From Caprella mutica (taxonomy: Eukaryota; Arthropoda; Malacostraca; Amphipoda; Caprellidae), in NCBI GenBank assembly GCA_947561585.1, contig CANNZV010001174.1, forward strand, positions 143,501 to 207,500: DNA of 64,000 nt, given 5' to 3'. The notes beneath the pieces were generated by a model that saw only the letters and a program-made list of their open reading frames with translations, did no database searches and was not told where the DNA came from. A program made the position numbers and the translations under genes. Of this stretch, positions 13,196 through 25,288 are shown one piece after another (positions within the stretch are counted from its first letter, which is position 1; every line of letters starts with the position of its first letter).

Positions 13196-13514
13196 TGTTA
13201 GAAGATATTAAATGGTGAAGTAGCATCGAATAGGGAGGGAGCGCTAGTTCCCTTGGTACGAATAAATGCACCGTCAGCCCTTCACACAAATAAAAAACAA
13301 TGCTGCCTATAACATTAGGTTATTGCGGAAGGTAAAAAAAGATGAGAGAAAGACTAAAGGTATTTTTTTTTTGACATATATTAACAGGAATGTACATCTA
13401 ACTGGTCAATCAGGAGACTGACGAGACAAAAGGTATTCTTTTGACATGTAATAACAATAATGTACATTTTTTTGTTTAAAAAGACAATATTTTTTCTAAT
13501 GTGCATCTGGTGAA

Positions 13515-16500
13515 TCAGGAGACAGAGGAGGCTTTGTAGAGGATGTGGTTACCGTACTTCACACTGTAGGGAGAGCTAGCGCCCCTCAGTCTGACGTGCT
13601 GTGCTACAAGGGGAGGTTGGCGCAGGTATGCGCCTCTGCCACCTGGTGTCCAGACGCGCAAGTGACACACAGAATTCTCAGCCACCGTCACCGACAGAAA
13701 ACCTAGAAAATAATGCAACACTGTGAAGATGCTTCAGAAGATATAAATAAAAAAGCTATCTAAATCAATGAATAATTTGTTATCAATATATAAATCAGAA
13801 TATACTCGTAGTATAGAATTAAAAATATAGTTTAAAAATAAACTACAAAAAGAATGTATGTAGCTATTTCAAGTTGATGAGTTATAGCTAACGTGAATAA
13901 AAATTTCAATAATATTATGCTTTTTAAATTGAAGTTATAAACATTTCAACTGGTAAATGATATAGAATTAGGACATAGTGATTTCTGCATGCTACCTGCT
14001 GATGACAGTACAACATCAGCTATAGCGTTCTTAGTCTCATCGCCCTGTATGGTGTAGTCTGTACAAGCCAGTGCTGGCCAAGCCTTTAGTCTCTCTTCAC
14101 TGCCCCTGAAAAAGAAACAGTGGGTTGTTTAAACCTTAACCATTCTGTGAAACCGTATATTTTGATACTCAGTCGTTCTGTGAAACCAGTTTCCATTCTT
14201 TGTTTGAGCAACTAAGTATGACCAAATTATCGATAAAGTGTTATTTTTAGTTAAGTAACTACATACCTCGGTACCTGCAGAAGAGGACCATCTAGAAAAC
14301 TACTTACCTCGCACTCTACAGAAGAAGAAAAGCTAAAAGTGGACTACCTACATACTTCAGTACCTGCAGGAGAGAGCAAGCTAGAAGAGGACTACATACC
14401 TCGGTACCGGCAGAAGAGGAAAACTTAGAAGAAGACTACATAACTCGGTACCTGCAGAAGAGGACTAACAAAAGGACTAGTTACATACCTCGGTACCTGT
14501 ATAAGAGGACTACTCTAGAAGGGGACTACATAGAGGACTAGGTACATACCTCGGTACCTGCAGAAGAGGACTACTCTAGAAGGGGATTACGTAGAGGACT
14601 AGGTACATACCTCGGTACCTGCAGAAGAGGACTACTCTAGAAGGGGATTACGTAGAGGACTAGGTACATACCTCGGTACCTGCAGAAGAGGAGTACCTAG
14701 ATTGTCTCTGTAGAAAGCAGAGGCTAGAACAGTGGGCACGACACAGATTGGTAAATTGGGGGAGCGGAAGGTGGTGAGTCTGAAAAAGATGAGATGGAGT
14801 TAAAAAAAAATTATTAAATACAGCTAATAGCTATTTAAGAATTCTTCATATTTTTAATGGTAAAAATTTATCAGAAATCCTACAATTGTGTAGCTAGCTA
14901 TAATCTATAGCTATTAGTTTTGAAAACGTTCTATAGTTTCCATTGAGCTTTAAATTGTAATTTGATGCATTTTCATTTTCTTCATTTTTTCAGGAACCAT
15001 ACATTATTTGAAGGACTGACTCTTAGTGACCACAAATACTAGTGGCGGTATGTTGATAAACAAAGATTTTATGCTTGCAGTTGAAAACCGATATATATAA
15101 AAGATAATTATTCAAAATATAGCTACCTGAAATAAAACTAAAGATTTACATAAGTGTAAAATGTTTAGTAGAACTAACTCATTAGAAAAAGTGAAAATGA
15201 CACAATCACAAAATTTATAACTAGTTCCATTAATTGTCAATTTGAATGTAAAGTAAAGTTATTACCTCGCAACATGGTACTTCATTCTGCCAATGGATGA
15301 AGGTTCAGTGTGATGCACATACAGGATATCAACCCTACCCAGTCCGCCAAAGAAAATACTTCTTCCGGCCCTTAGTTTATAAGACTCGGGAACAAGCATC
15401 TCCTTAGATACAACATCAGTCAGTTCTTCATGCGTCAAAAGATTCAAACACTGGTCAGGTTGCAGAGCACCAGGAGTGTCATAACACCATTTTCCTTCAA
15501 GGAACTCAGGTTTTTTCTCATTGATGCCGTAAGTCGTCTCCTTAAACCTAGGAGGTGTGTTGACCGGATGTGAAAATATGTCTGTCATTTCTTCTTTGTT
15601 GTCATCGTGGGTAGTGAATGTAGGTCTCACTTCCTTTTTAAGAGTTGCTAGGCTAGTGTTAAATGTCATTCTTTCTTTACTTTTGAAATGCTGGGAATGT
15701 ACTAGCTGTTCTTCACGCAAACGCTCGTGTCTAGCTTGGAGGCGACGGCCGGAGGGTTTCATAATCGGGAACTGAAATAATGCGGAAGTGATTAGGGTAA
15801 GCCCTGAGTTATTAGACAGTTCTACATTTTCAAATTTTCGATCATGTAGCTAGCTAATTAGAATTATATAATCATAAGTCATGCTGGGTATCATTCAACT
15901 CTAATTTTAATTGTTTATTAAATAATAATAATTATAAAGCTACTTTTTATTGAAAACATGGAACCTTCTGATCACTCGAAACTTACCCTACCTAGTAACA
16001 ATTTGATAACCAATTAATAAGTTAAAAGTTATAGCAGCTATTAAGCTTAGTACATTTACATCAGCAAGCTGGTTATATATTGTAAATAGTTGAATACCAA
16101 TAAACAACAGAAGTCAAACAAATATGTAACTAAAATAGCACTAGCACTATTTAAAGAGTAGCTACTTTCATTCATATCTAACAAGAATGTAATCAAAACT
16201 CAAACAAAACAGTGGAGTTCTTTGGAATTCGTGAAACATTTTCAAACTGATTTTCTATCCTACTAGTCATAATATAAAATAACTAGGGGCCTAAATGAAG
16301 GTTAGATATTTATAGTTATACCTAGTTGTTAGGCTTACAAATTCTTTCTTATTTACCTTTAACATATTTAGAGTTGTTCCAGGCCAAGGAGAAGTAGTGG
16401 CTTTGAGAATCAAATTAGATGCTTGTACTTTGCACATATCAGAATGCAGGAAAGTGTTGAACAGTGTCGATTTTCCACAGTTTGTACTGCCTATGATGTA

Positions 16501-19332
16501 TATATCGCCTACAAAAACAATATGCAATGAAGTTAGATATTAATAACAATATATGACTAGATATTTATAACAATATATGACTAGATATTAGCTAATAACA
16601 ATAGCTATACGACTAGATATTAATAACAATATATAACTACATATTGATAACAATATATGACTAGATCCACAACCCTTTAACAAGTAGAGTTATTAACTGA
16701 GTAGCTAACTGACAAAATTGAAAAACATTGATGTTAGTTAGTATTTTTGATGTCTTAAATATACTAATTATTTTTAAATGAAGTAATATTTTTGATAGTT
16801 AAAATTATAAAGGGTGAGTTTCTAGTTAGTGGGTGGCGGTTCTACATTTTCGTTCATACAAGAAATAAGCTAGGTACATAATGAATGTTGATTGACTGGT
16901 TATTTTAATTAGTGGTATCCAAGATTTCTGCAGGTATCATGGATACCAGTAGGATTATAGGAATAAAAGTTAAATAGTAATTATAATATACTTTTTTATT
17001 TTATGATCAAAAAATATGTGGAAGTTGGAACTGTCCAAAACTTGGACAAAAATATACTTATATAGCTAGCTATTAAGTAGCTACACCATGAAACAGTTAG
17101 ATATTAAGGAGTAAAACTCAAAAAGATAATGAAATTTAATAATTTTTAAAGAGAATTTCATAAAAAATCTGAACTGTATAGCTAGCCACCAGAAGAGTCT
17201 GAGACCTTACCTTTGGTTTGCCAGTTCTTTTGTATAACTGTGATAAGTTCCTCTACCCCGAAGCCACTTTCTGCCGATATCAGACAAGTGTGTTTTATGT
17301 TGGCATTACGGAGACAAGTTTTTTTGACGAGAGTTTGCAGGGCGTCCTGAATGCGTTTGAGACAGTCATGCCCGTCCATTGGCAGGAGATCTACTTTATT
17401 ACCCACTATGATTACTGGCTGCTGATGACCTGATGAAGAAATAGGAGAAGAGTTATGAAGATAAATACAGAATAAAGAAAGATACTAACTAAGGATATAT
17501 ATAAAGTACTACAAGTAAATGTGTCATTTTGAAAAGTGATAAGAAATGAAAAAGTGGATATAGGATTAGGATATAGCCATGAAGGTTTATTATATAACAC
17601 TTTTATCATTTTTATGGATTATTAATTATCACTTCTATCGATCTTTAGGTAGCTAGCTATATTGTTTAGGACTTAAAGTCATGTACCTAATATTTCTTCT
17701 AATTCAATAGCCAAGTTTAACTTATCATTACAAGAATAAAAAATAATTCAATAGCTAGCTACTTGAAATTAGAATAGCCTTCGTATTTTTAATGGAAAAA
17801 TATGGTCTTTAAAAAAAGATAGAACTACTAGAATTTGCCAACCAACTTCTATAAAGAAAAGCAATAAAAATTTCTCACCAATCACATCCATTATTCGAGG
17901 ATGAATAGAACAGGGTGCATCAACAAGATCGACTAGAAGGAGTACCAAGGCATTCTTCTCTTTGATAGGTCGAAGCATGTCGAGGTATGTCTCAGGATTA
18001 ACTCTCACCTGTAATAAAGATATTGCTAAAAATTTACCTTCAAAGTCAATTTAATGAAAGCAAAGGACTGAACATTAACTAACCAATTAACTACCTGAAG
18101 AGCTATGTTGTGAGTTTTCAAGAAATGACACCTCTGGCAAACTGTAGAGCGCAGATGATGATTAGGAACATCGATAAATACTTCTTTGGGTTTGAATCCT
18201 GAAAATTGATATATATTAGTGCTATTCTTATATTTAAATTATTATAATGAACTTAATTGTTCAAAGCTATTTAACTGCTAAATACATACAACAAATTAAA
18301 GTGCCCCCTTCATTGAATAATGAACATAATCATAGTTAGAAATTAGTAAATAGAATTGAAAATAGCAGGGTAAATAGAAAATAGATCTGTGACATCACAA
18401 ATTAAAATGGCTTTGTAGCTAATGAATGAAAAAAAACTAACAGAAAGTCATTGCTTTATTTATGGAGTTCTACTTGGATATGCCAAAGTTAACTCATTGG
18501 GAAAAAACAATCTTAGAATGTAGCCAAGATTTCAACTTAATTAGAAGTATAATTACTATATATATATAATATATATTACGCTACCTGGAATTGATGGGTC
18601 TCTGCAATGAAGAAGTGCTCCACAACCTCCACAAGGAACATTGCTAACAGGGATTTCAGAATCGGCAGTTCCGTACTCTTTTTTTCTTTCGACTGTGTCC
18701 GTTTCATCCATGTCCTCTTTCATTCCAAGAAGTCTTGATGCGACTTGAACATCTTTACCGATTCTAATTCTCTTTAAATTACTTTTAACATCCAAGTCTA
18801 TAGGCTCCAAAGACCCCTTCTCATATTCTTCCTTCCTAAGATGAACATCACTTTTGATTTCTGAAATAGGTTCTGAACCAAAGTCACCAATATTGAGCAT
18901 CTGATGAGATTCCATGTCCTGGTCCATTTCAACTGTAGAATGTTGTGAATAAGGAAATGTTTCAACTACTTCACCTTCTTCTGTAGTTTCTGTTAATGGT
19001 AGTCTTTCAGCTTGCTTTTCAAGAAACTTTCTCAAGATGAGTGGTTTGGCAGAATCACGTGTTACCTCATCAGAGAGTTCATCTCTGACTTTGAAAAGCC
19101 TTTCTCTATCTCTCTGACGAACCGGCAACTTCTCCTTTTCAATAATTGAACTGAATAAGATTCTGCCATCTCTTAGATAGCTAGGTGGTTTAGAAGTGGA
19201 TTTTGAACGGATATTTTCAGAGTGTTTCTTGTCATTGGATGGCTGGGTATGTTGACCGCACTTAGAATACTGTAGTAAGTAATATCTGTTCCCATATCTT
19301 AAATGACAGTATTTTAAATTGGATTGCAACAT
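13515..19332 (-). CDS. NOA1: NOA1, mitochondrial circularly permuted GTPase (YqeH family), nine coding exons
   Basis: Mitochondrial GTPase needed for mitochondrial translation/ribosome function. Exons on the minus strand: 19332-18585, 18198-18095, 18008-17879, 17429-17211, 16508-16357, 15771-15266, 14779-14672, 14105-13996, 13702-13515. They sum to 2265 nt (754 aa plus stop), every phase agrees, and all introns are GT-AG; human NOA1 is about 700 aa. The first ~30 residues are basic and lack acidic residues, which fits a targeting peptide. A zinc-finger module follows: CGGC near 234-237, then CQRC at 270-273. Motif order is permuted as the family requires: G4 NKVD (338-341), G5 SAESGFG (about 379), G1 GSTNCGKST (407-415), G2-like PGTT (443-446), G3 DTPG (549-552). 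The C-terminal domain keeps the SSAG...SV...LR.WTP block of NOA1. The start is the first ATG after a likely 5'UTR acceptor. Exon 7 ends inside a tandem array (see findings). Confidence 0.95.
14260..14690 (-). repeat. Tandem repeat spanning the exon 7/intron 7 junction of NOA1
   Basis: About nine copies of a unit containing ACATACCTCGGTACCTGCAG on the plus strand. The best-conserved copies begin at 14543, 14604 and 14665 (61-bp period); earlier ones are shorter, about 45 bp. On the gene strand each unit carries the exon 7 end and its donor, CTGCAGGTACCGAG then GTATGT. The copy nearest exon 7 is the genuine one. Confidence 0.9.
15793..15990. mobile_element. MITE, GGGTAAGTT family, in NOA1 intron 5
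   Basis: TAGGGTAAGCCCTGAGTTAT at the left and CACTCGAAACTTACCCTA at the right, both TA-bounded. Confidence 0.8.
16540..16665. repeat. Imperfect ~25-bp tandem repeat in NOA1 intron 4
   Basis: Four to five copies of a unit near ATATGACTAGATATTAATAA followed by CAAT. Confidence 0.7.
16812..17042. mobile_element. Diverged GGGTAAGTT-family element in NOA1 intron 4 with palindromic core
   Basis: GGGTGAGTTTCTAGTTAG...CGGTTCTACATTTTCG at the left, GTTGGAACTGTCCAAAACTTGG at the right, with the GGTATCC..GGATACC palindrome at 16914-16947 between. Confidence 0.6.
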
Positions 19333-19359
19333 AATTGATAGCCTATTTGCAGTATACTG

Positions 19360-20362
19360 AAAAAAAGTTCATATCATATCTAGCTAGATATTTGTAACAG
19401 AGATGGAGATACTTAAAAAGAAACATTGCATCTGAATAGAAATACAGAATAATGAATAGCTATAGCTTACTCTATTACAGCCAGTCTGCAGGATATGGGA
19501 CATTTTTAACATTTTCTGAGCGAATTATCCCTAATTTTTTCCTATATTTACAAGTATTTTACTATACTATACTGTTATTTAGATATTTCGGATAATTTAA
19601 ATAATCTATAATAATTTAATCATTTGAGAGAAATAAGGCTATTTTGGAATGAGCTGGAGAGAGAAATAGAGAATTCAAGAACCATAATAATATAATTATG
19701 AAGCAAGAGACTGACAGACAGCCCGAACTGGCAAAGAGTGATTCTGGAGTCGTAAACTGTGCGTCAGTGTCACTGTATGTCAGTCGTGTGAGTTCACACA
19801 GAAACGAAATAATTAAAAATGGCCTTTGATCTTACTCATCTCAGTAAAATACATAGAATTTTAAGAGAATAAATAGTATTTTTCAGCGTTTGTTTATAAA
19901 ATGTTCCATAGTCTGCTAACTGGCCAGTCTGCAGAATATGGGAGATACTTGGGATATTCGAACAATTTAGAATTAATTCCTATATTTTAATATTTACAGT
20001 AGTTTTGCTACAAACACTTCTGAATTAATCTCTATATTTACATTAATTATAAAATTAATACTGTGAACAGAATAAGAAATTTCTAACAACACTTTACCAG
20101 TTTCTGTTTCTGCAGACCTGAGACTGGCCAACTGGCAGTCAGTCTACCATCAGTCCCATGTTTAGGTAAATGATAAATATCCATATTTTAGAGGATGGTT
20201 AAACTCATAACTTATCATAGGTACCTATTAATCTATTATGACTTAGGAGTCAAAATTTCCAAAGAATTCTGAGGCCCCACTCTGGAAAAAGTGGTCTTTT
20301 CTTATGATTTAATTATTACTCTGTTGTAGTTTAGCAAATCTTAAAATACAGTAGCTATTAAA
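19360..20362. other. Upstream region of NOA1, no gene recognised
   Basis: Probably contains the NOA1 promoter and any 5'UTR exon. A plus-strand ATG in good context (AAAATGGCC near 19819) opens only 17 codons, MAFDLTHLSKIHRILRE. The rest is AT-rich. Confidence 0.35.
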
Positions 20363-21231
20363 TTAAGGGGACCGCCCCCAAAATTTTGAAAAAAATTTAT
20401 TATTGAAGTTATGGTTCTGAAACCTTGTATGTATATATAAAATTGAATTATCTATCGTTTTTTTTGACATTTTTTTGATTAGACCCATAGAAAACGAGTT
20501 ATTCGAATTTCGAACAAATTTCGAACCATTTTCAAAAACTCTACCTCTGGTTTTTGGTTGAGGCTAGAGCATTGCGGTTTTTTGCATTTGATTCTCCATA
20601 CTGATATCTACAATATGATTGCCTTCAATTTTTGATTTTCGAATGATTTTTCTATATTTCGACTTTTTCATAAAAAGTAAACCTAAAATTTTGAAAAACA
20701 AATTTTGTCGGAAAAAATTTTCTACAACAAATTCGAAAATCGAAGGCAATCATATTGTATATATCATTAGGGAAAATCGAATGCAAAAAACCGCAATACT
20801 CTAGCTTCAACCAAAAACCAGGGGTAGAGTTTTGAATTACAAGATTTGTAGATATCAGAAATAGTAGGAATTTCCTTTCAAAGTTTGATGATCTGACACG
20901 CAGCATCCATCCACTTCGAAGGTTGGGGGAAAACTGACTAATCTCAATTTGCATTCATTGGTGTTTGCGTGTTATACTGGTATGTTAGATACCAGATATA
21001 GCGAGATAATTAATTATTACAAATTATAATTGGCTGAGATGTGGTTTTTAGAGTACATATTGACTCCCTACCCCCCGGCCCACTTTTCCCTTTCTCCCTC
21101 TCCCCAGGGGGTTAGAGTTATACGATACATCTGGTATTTTGCACACACTATAAGAAGGTTATAAAGCAACTATTTACACAATAAAAAATAATGATAAAAT
21201 TATGATATTTCTTCAGGGGCGGTCCCCTTAA
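20363..21231. mobile_element. Non-autonomous DNA transposon flanked by TTAA (piggyBac-like)
   Basis: TTAAGGGGACCGCCCC at the left and GGGGCGGTCCCCTTAA at the right: a TTAA target duplication around 12-bp terminal inverted repeats. Inside, 20539-20829 is a second, larger inverted repeat (CTCTACCTCTGG ... CCAGGGGTAGAG, through TGCGGTTTTTTGCATT). No transposase coding was seen, so it is a deletion derivative or MITE. Confidence 0.75.
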
Positions 21232-23580
21232 TGGGAACTGTATAATCTGCAGCATTTAGCTACTAAGTTAAAATTCCTCTGTTAGCTAAGGTATTTTCCA
21301 GAGTGGGATTCAAATTGACCTTTTGAAAATGAAATGATGAAATCGAACCATGTTACAAAGTATGTCAGTTAAAGCCAATTAATTGGCTTAGATTTTCAAA
21401 AGGTCAAAACTCAGATATGTCTAATTGGTTTAAAATATTGAATTAATTCCAATGTTCCCAGACTGAAGAATATGGAACATTTTTCCAAGACTCTCTGCGA
21501 CAAATCTGAGCACCATTTTAGAAATTTGTAGATCTCAGGGAGATCTTCTCTTCAATTAAAATCCTATCTATTAATTTAGCTTATCCACCAAAAATTAATG
21601 GTAACATAGGAATAATGACTAAAAATCCACCGACTATGCAAGAATATTATCTTAAAGGGGGAAAAATTCCACCGACATGTTGGTGGAATTTACCATGAAA
21701 TACAGACTGAGGTAGGGTCAAGCAAGTAAATTGCGGCACACTGTGTCACTGACAGTGACTACCAGGTAATATGTCCAAACTCACCATTTTAATGGCGAGT
21801 TCGTGACAGTTCTGTAACTTATTTTCCAGTCTGTAATTGGTGCACAAAATCCCACTGACTTTTTTGAAAAACTGAAAAAATCCACAAAGATTTTCCAATA
21901 TTTTGGCTGATCCACCAACATTTTTACTTTTTCCACCGATAAATTAATGGTAACATAGAATAAAAAGCTAAAGACCCACCAACTTTGCTAGAATATTATT
22001 TGTAAGGTGCAAAAAATTCCACAGACATGTCGGTGGAATTATGCATGAAATACAATCTGGCTTATTTTAAGCCCTTTAATTGCAAATGGCGAAAAATATC
22101 TAATTTTCACCTATGCTACAATGTTATTTTTGCCAGTCTGCATAATGTGTCTCTTCTCCCGCAAATATTTTAATTTGAGAGACAGTTACTCTCCCAGTCT
22201 GCAAAATATGGGAAATTTTTAAAAAAATTCTGTGCAAAGAATCCTTAAATTCCTTCTATATTTACATGTATTTTACTGAGAACAGAAATCAAAATAGAGG
22301 ATTTCTTGAAGAACAGTTTACCAGTTCCTGCAGTCTGGTCCCGTTCTCAGTAGCAGATTCAGAACCTCCCACAGCTAAATTAATGGTAACATAGGAATTA
22401 ATTCGAGATCTCCTGCAGAGATCTTCAATTTCTGAAAATTCAATCAAAAACTCCCACAGAGAGTCTTGGAAAAATGCTCTCTATTCTGCAGACTGGATAT
22501 TTTGGAGAGAATTAATGGTAATTTCAACTAATTTGATCATTTTGGAGAGAAATTTAGTTATTTTTGGAGAGACAAATGGAGAGTTTAAGAGACATACTAT
22601 TTTACCCAGTCTGCAGAAAGTGTCTCTTCTCCTGCAGAGACTTTAATTTGAGAGACCAGTCTGTATTGGGTGCACAAAATTCCACTGACTTTTTGAAAAA
22701 GCTGAAAAAATCCACCATAAATTTGGTTAATCCACCAACATATTGCCCCTTTTTCCATCAAAAAATGAATGGTTACATACATAGGAATGATTAGCTAAAA
22801 ATCCACCAACTTTGCCAGAATATTATTTCCAATGTAGAAAAATTCCAACGACAAGTCGGTGGAATTTACCATGAAATACAGTCTGGTTGAGAGAGAGCCA
22901 CTCTCTGACCCAGTCTGCAAAAGATGCAAGAAATTGTGAAGTTTATCCGACGACTATTGAGGCCTTGAAATTAGTCTCCTGAATTATCCGGCGACAATTT
23001 CCCAATTAACTCCTATGTTTACATGTAATTAGTGGAGAGAATTTTGAGATTTTTGGAGACAAATTTGAAAATCTTTGGAGACAAATTGCCTCAAAAATTA
23101 AATATCTGGAGACTGATTGTGCATGCTTTGCAGACTGGGTAAATTTCCAGAATTTGGGCTTATCCACCAACATTTTACCCATTTTTCGAACGAAAATTAA
23201 TTGTAACATAGGAATAAATAGCTAAAAATCCATCAACTTTGCCAGAATATTATTTTCAAGAGGAAAAAATTCCACCGACATGTCGGTGGAATTTACCATA
23301 AAATACAGACCGAGTGCATGCTTTGCAGACTGGTCTCTGACTCTCAGCAGCAGATTCAGAATCTCCCTCAGCGGCTCAGCTAAAGGTAAATTAATGGTAA
23401 CATAGGAATTAATTCAAAATCTCCCGCAGCTAAATTAATGGTAACATAGGAATTAATTCAAGATCTCCTGCAGTCTCCCAATTTCTAAAATTCAATCAAA
23501 AACTCATGCAGAGAGTCTTTGAAAAATGTTCCATAATCTGCAGACCTGTATTTTACTTGGACTGACTAACTGCGGCTCTA
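21232..23580. repeat. Cluster of interspersed ~120-bp repeats with a Y-rich palindrome
   Basis: Four copies, ending near 21710, 22045, 22880 and 23305, share CCACCAACTTTGCCAGAATA, then the palindrome TTCCACCGACATGTCGGTGG, then AATTTACCATGAAATACAG. Other recurring blocks are ATTAATGGTAACATAGGAAT and CAGTCTGCAGA. Unit order is scrambled, so this reads as nested duplications rather than a clean array. No coding sequence. Confidence 0.7.
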
Positions 23581-24640
23581 ACAACAGAAACATAATACAT
23601 TCAAAAAATACATTAAAAACTTAAATTATTAAATAATAGTCTGGCATGCACTGTGCTTCTTTAAGTTCTTTTGATAGATAGGTATGCAACATTTTAATGT
23701 AATTTCTGTTCAGAGTGTTTTAGAGACTCTCGAGTCTCGAGAGAGCTAAAATTAAAGGGTCGCAATTTAGTGAATTTACTCAAGAAGTTGCGGCTGGCCG
23801 GCTGCGCAACCCTACTATTTTACTTGGTGCCAAGTAAAATAGTAGGTATGTCTCATAAACTCGCCATTTGTCTCTCCAGCTCTCTCCAAAATTCAACAAA
23901 TTCTCTCCAAAATGATTGAAATTATCATTAATCCTCTCCAAAATAACATTGTAGCATAGGAGAAAAATAGATAAATCTCGCCATTAGCAATTGAAGGGCT
24001 CAGAATAACTGTCACGACACAAACTCTATCTTGGACTTGGTGTTTACTGTTTGGGGGGCAGCATGCCACCGATATTAGGTGATATACCAGTTTGCAAATG
24101 ATGCATGAAGTTTGTCCGGCGACTATTGAGGCCTTGAAATTAGTCTCCTGAATTATCTGACGGCAATTTTCTAGGTTAATTAACATTGTACTGATTGTAC
24201 TTGTAGCATACAAGTTGGAAACATCCTTATGCTTCATGCCTCATGGCGGCTCATGCCTGATGCATGTGTATCTCTTAAGACTATTTTAGGAGTAATTTAC
24301 TTATTATTTACAGGTTTTCCAACTTATTTAACCCCTCAAAAGTTGCCAATATACTGGCGACTTTGTCCATACTTTAAAACATGGACCAGATTCCAGCGCA
24401 CCACTGTACAATGCATTATATAGGTAATATGAAGACAGATTAATGATAAATGGAGTGAATTCGATAGGTAATTGTCGTATCAAATTTATGTCTGACGCCT
24501 GACGGTACCTGAATCCAATGTTTATACTACACAGATTAATTCTTTGATAATAATTGATTGAGATGTTTAATTTGGAATAGAATTTAAGATTCATCATAGA
24601 AAACTGTAATTGTAATTTTATGGGGTAACTATTGTAAACT
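23581..24640. other. Non-coding, repeat-derived stretch
   Basis: Contains a hairpin at 23811-23848 (CCTACTATTTTACTTGG, two bases, complement) and inverted pieces of the preceding repeat cluster near 23880-24180. No gene recognised. Confidence 0.4.
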
Positions 24641-24835
24641 TTCAGTCTGAAGTGTAAATAAAAACTTATCAGTTAAGGTAAATAGATGTGTAAACTGTAA
24701 AGGGGGGCGTGCCGCCCCCCGAACCCCCCTGGCCCCTGCCAGGACCCAGGTCATTAAACAATCATGAAGTGTGCAGAACAACAAACTAGCAGATACAACA
24801 AACTACATAACAGTTTTTCGCATTGAGGTCATTAA
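24641..24835 (+). repeat. Dispersed repeat with a GC-rich hairpin, copy 1
   Basis: AATAAAAACTTATCAGTT, then GGGGGGCGTGCCGCCCCCC, then CATTAAACAATCATGAAGTG and CAGATACAACAAACTACAT. Related copies: 35130-35255 (hairpin lost), 47690-47790 (reverse) and 47860-47975. Confidence 0.7.
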
Positions 24836-25288
24836 TAGAAACTTATTAGAAAGAACAGTGGTGCGCCGTATGGTAGTGCGCCGTAATGTGGTGCGTCGCG
24901 CAGCTTTTAGATATTGTTGTGCCTAGGACTTAGGAGAAAATAAGATATTTATCTTCAATTACAGTTGAGGGGCTCAGAATAGCTGATACAAACCTGTCAC
25001 TTTAGAAAATTATAAAACTAGGATATCCTTATTAATATATTTTCATGTTACTCCAAACTTCCAAAGTCCAATCTTCCGAAATTTAGCAGAAATATAACAA
25101 TAAAAATGAAGCACTAAACACATGGTTATGATGCAAAAAACATCCGCGTTTTAGGACATAGGCTTCTGAGAATAAATTTGTTCTCAGTTTCGTTCTGAAT
25201 TGGGCCAACGTTGGCCCTACATTGTAATGTTTACTGGGTAGTGATAAAATAAGAATAGTAATTTTATATGATTAATTATTTACATTTT

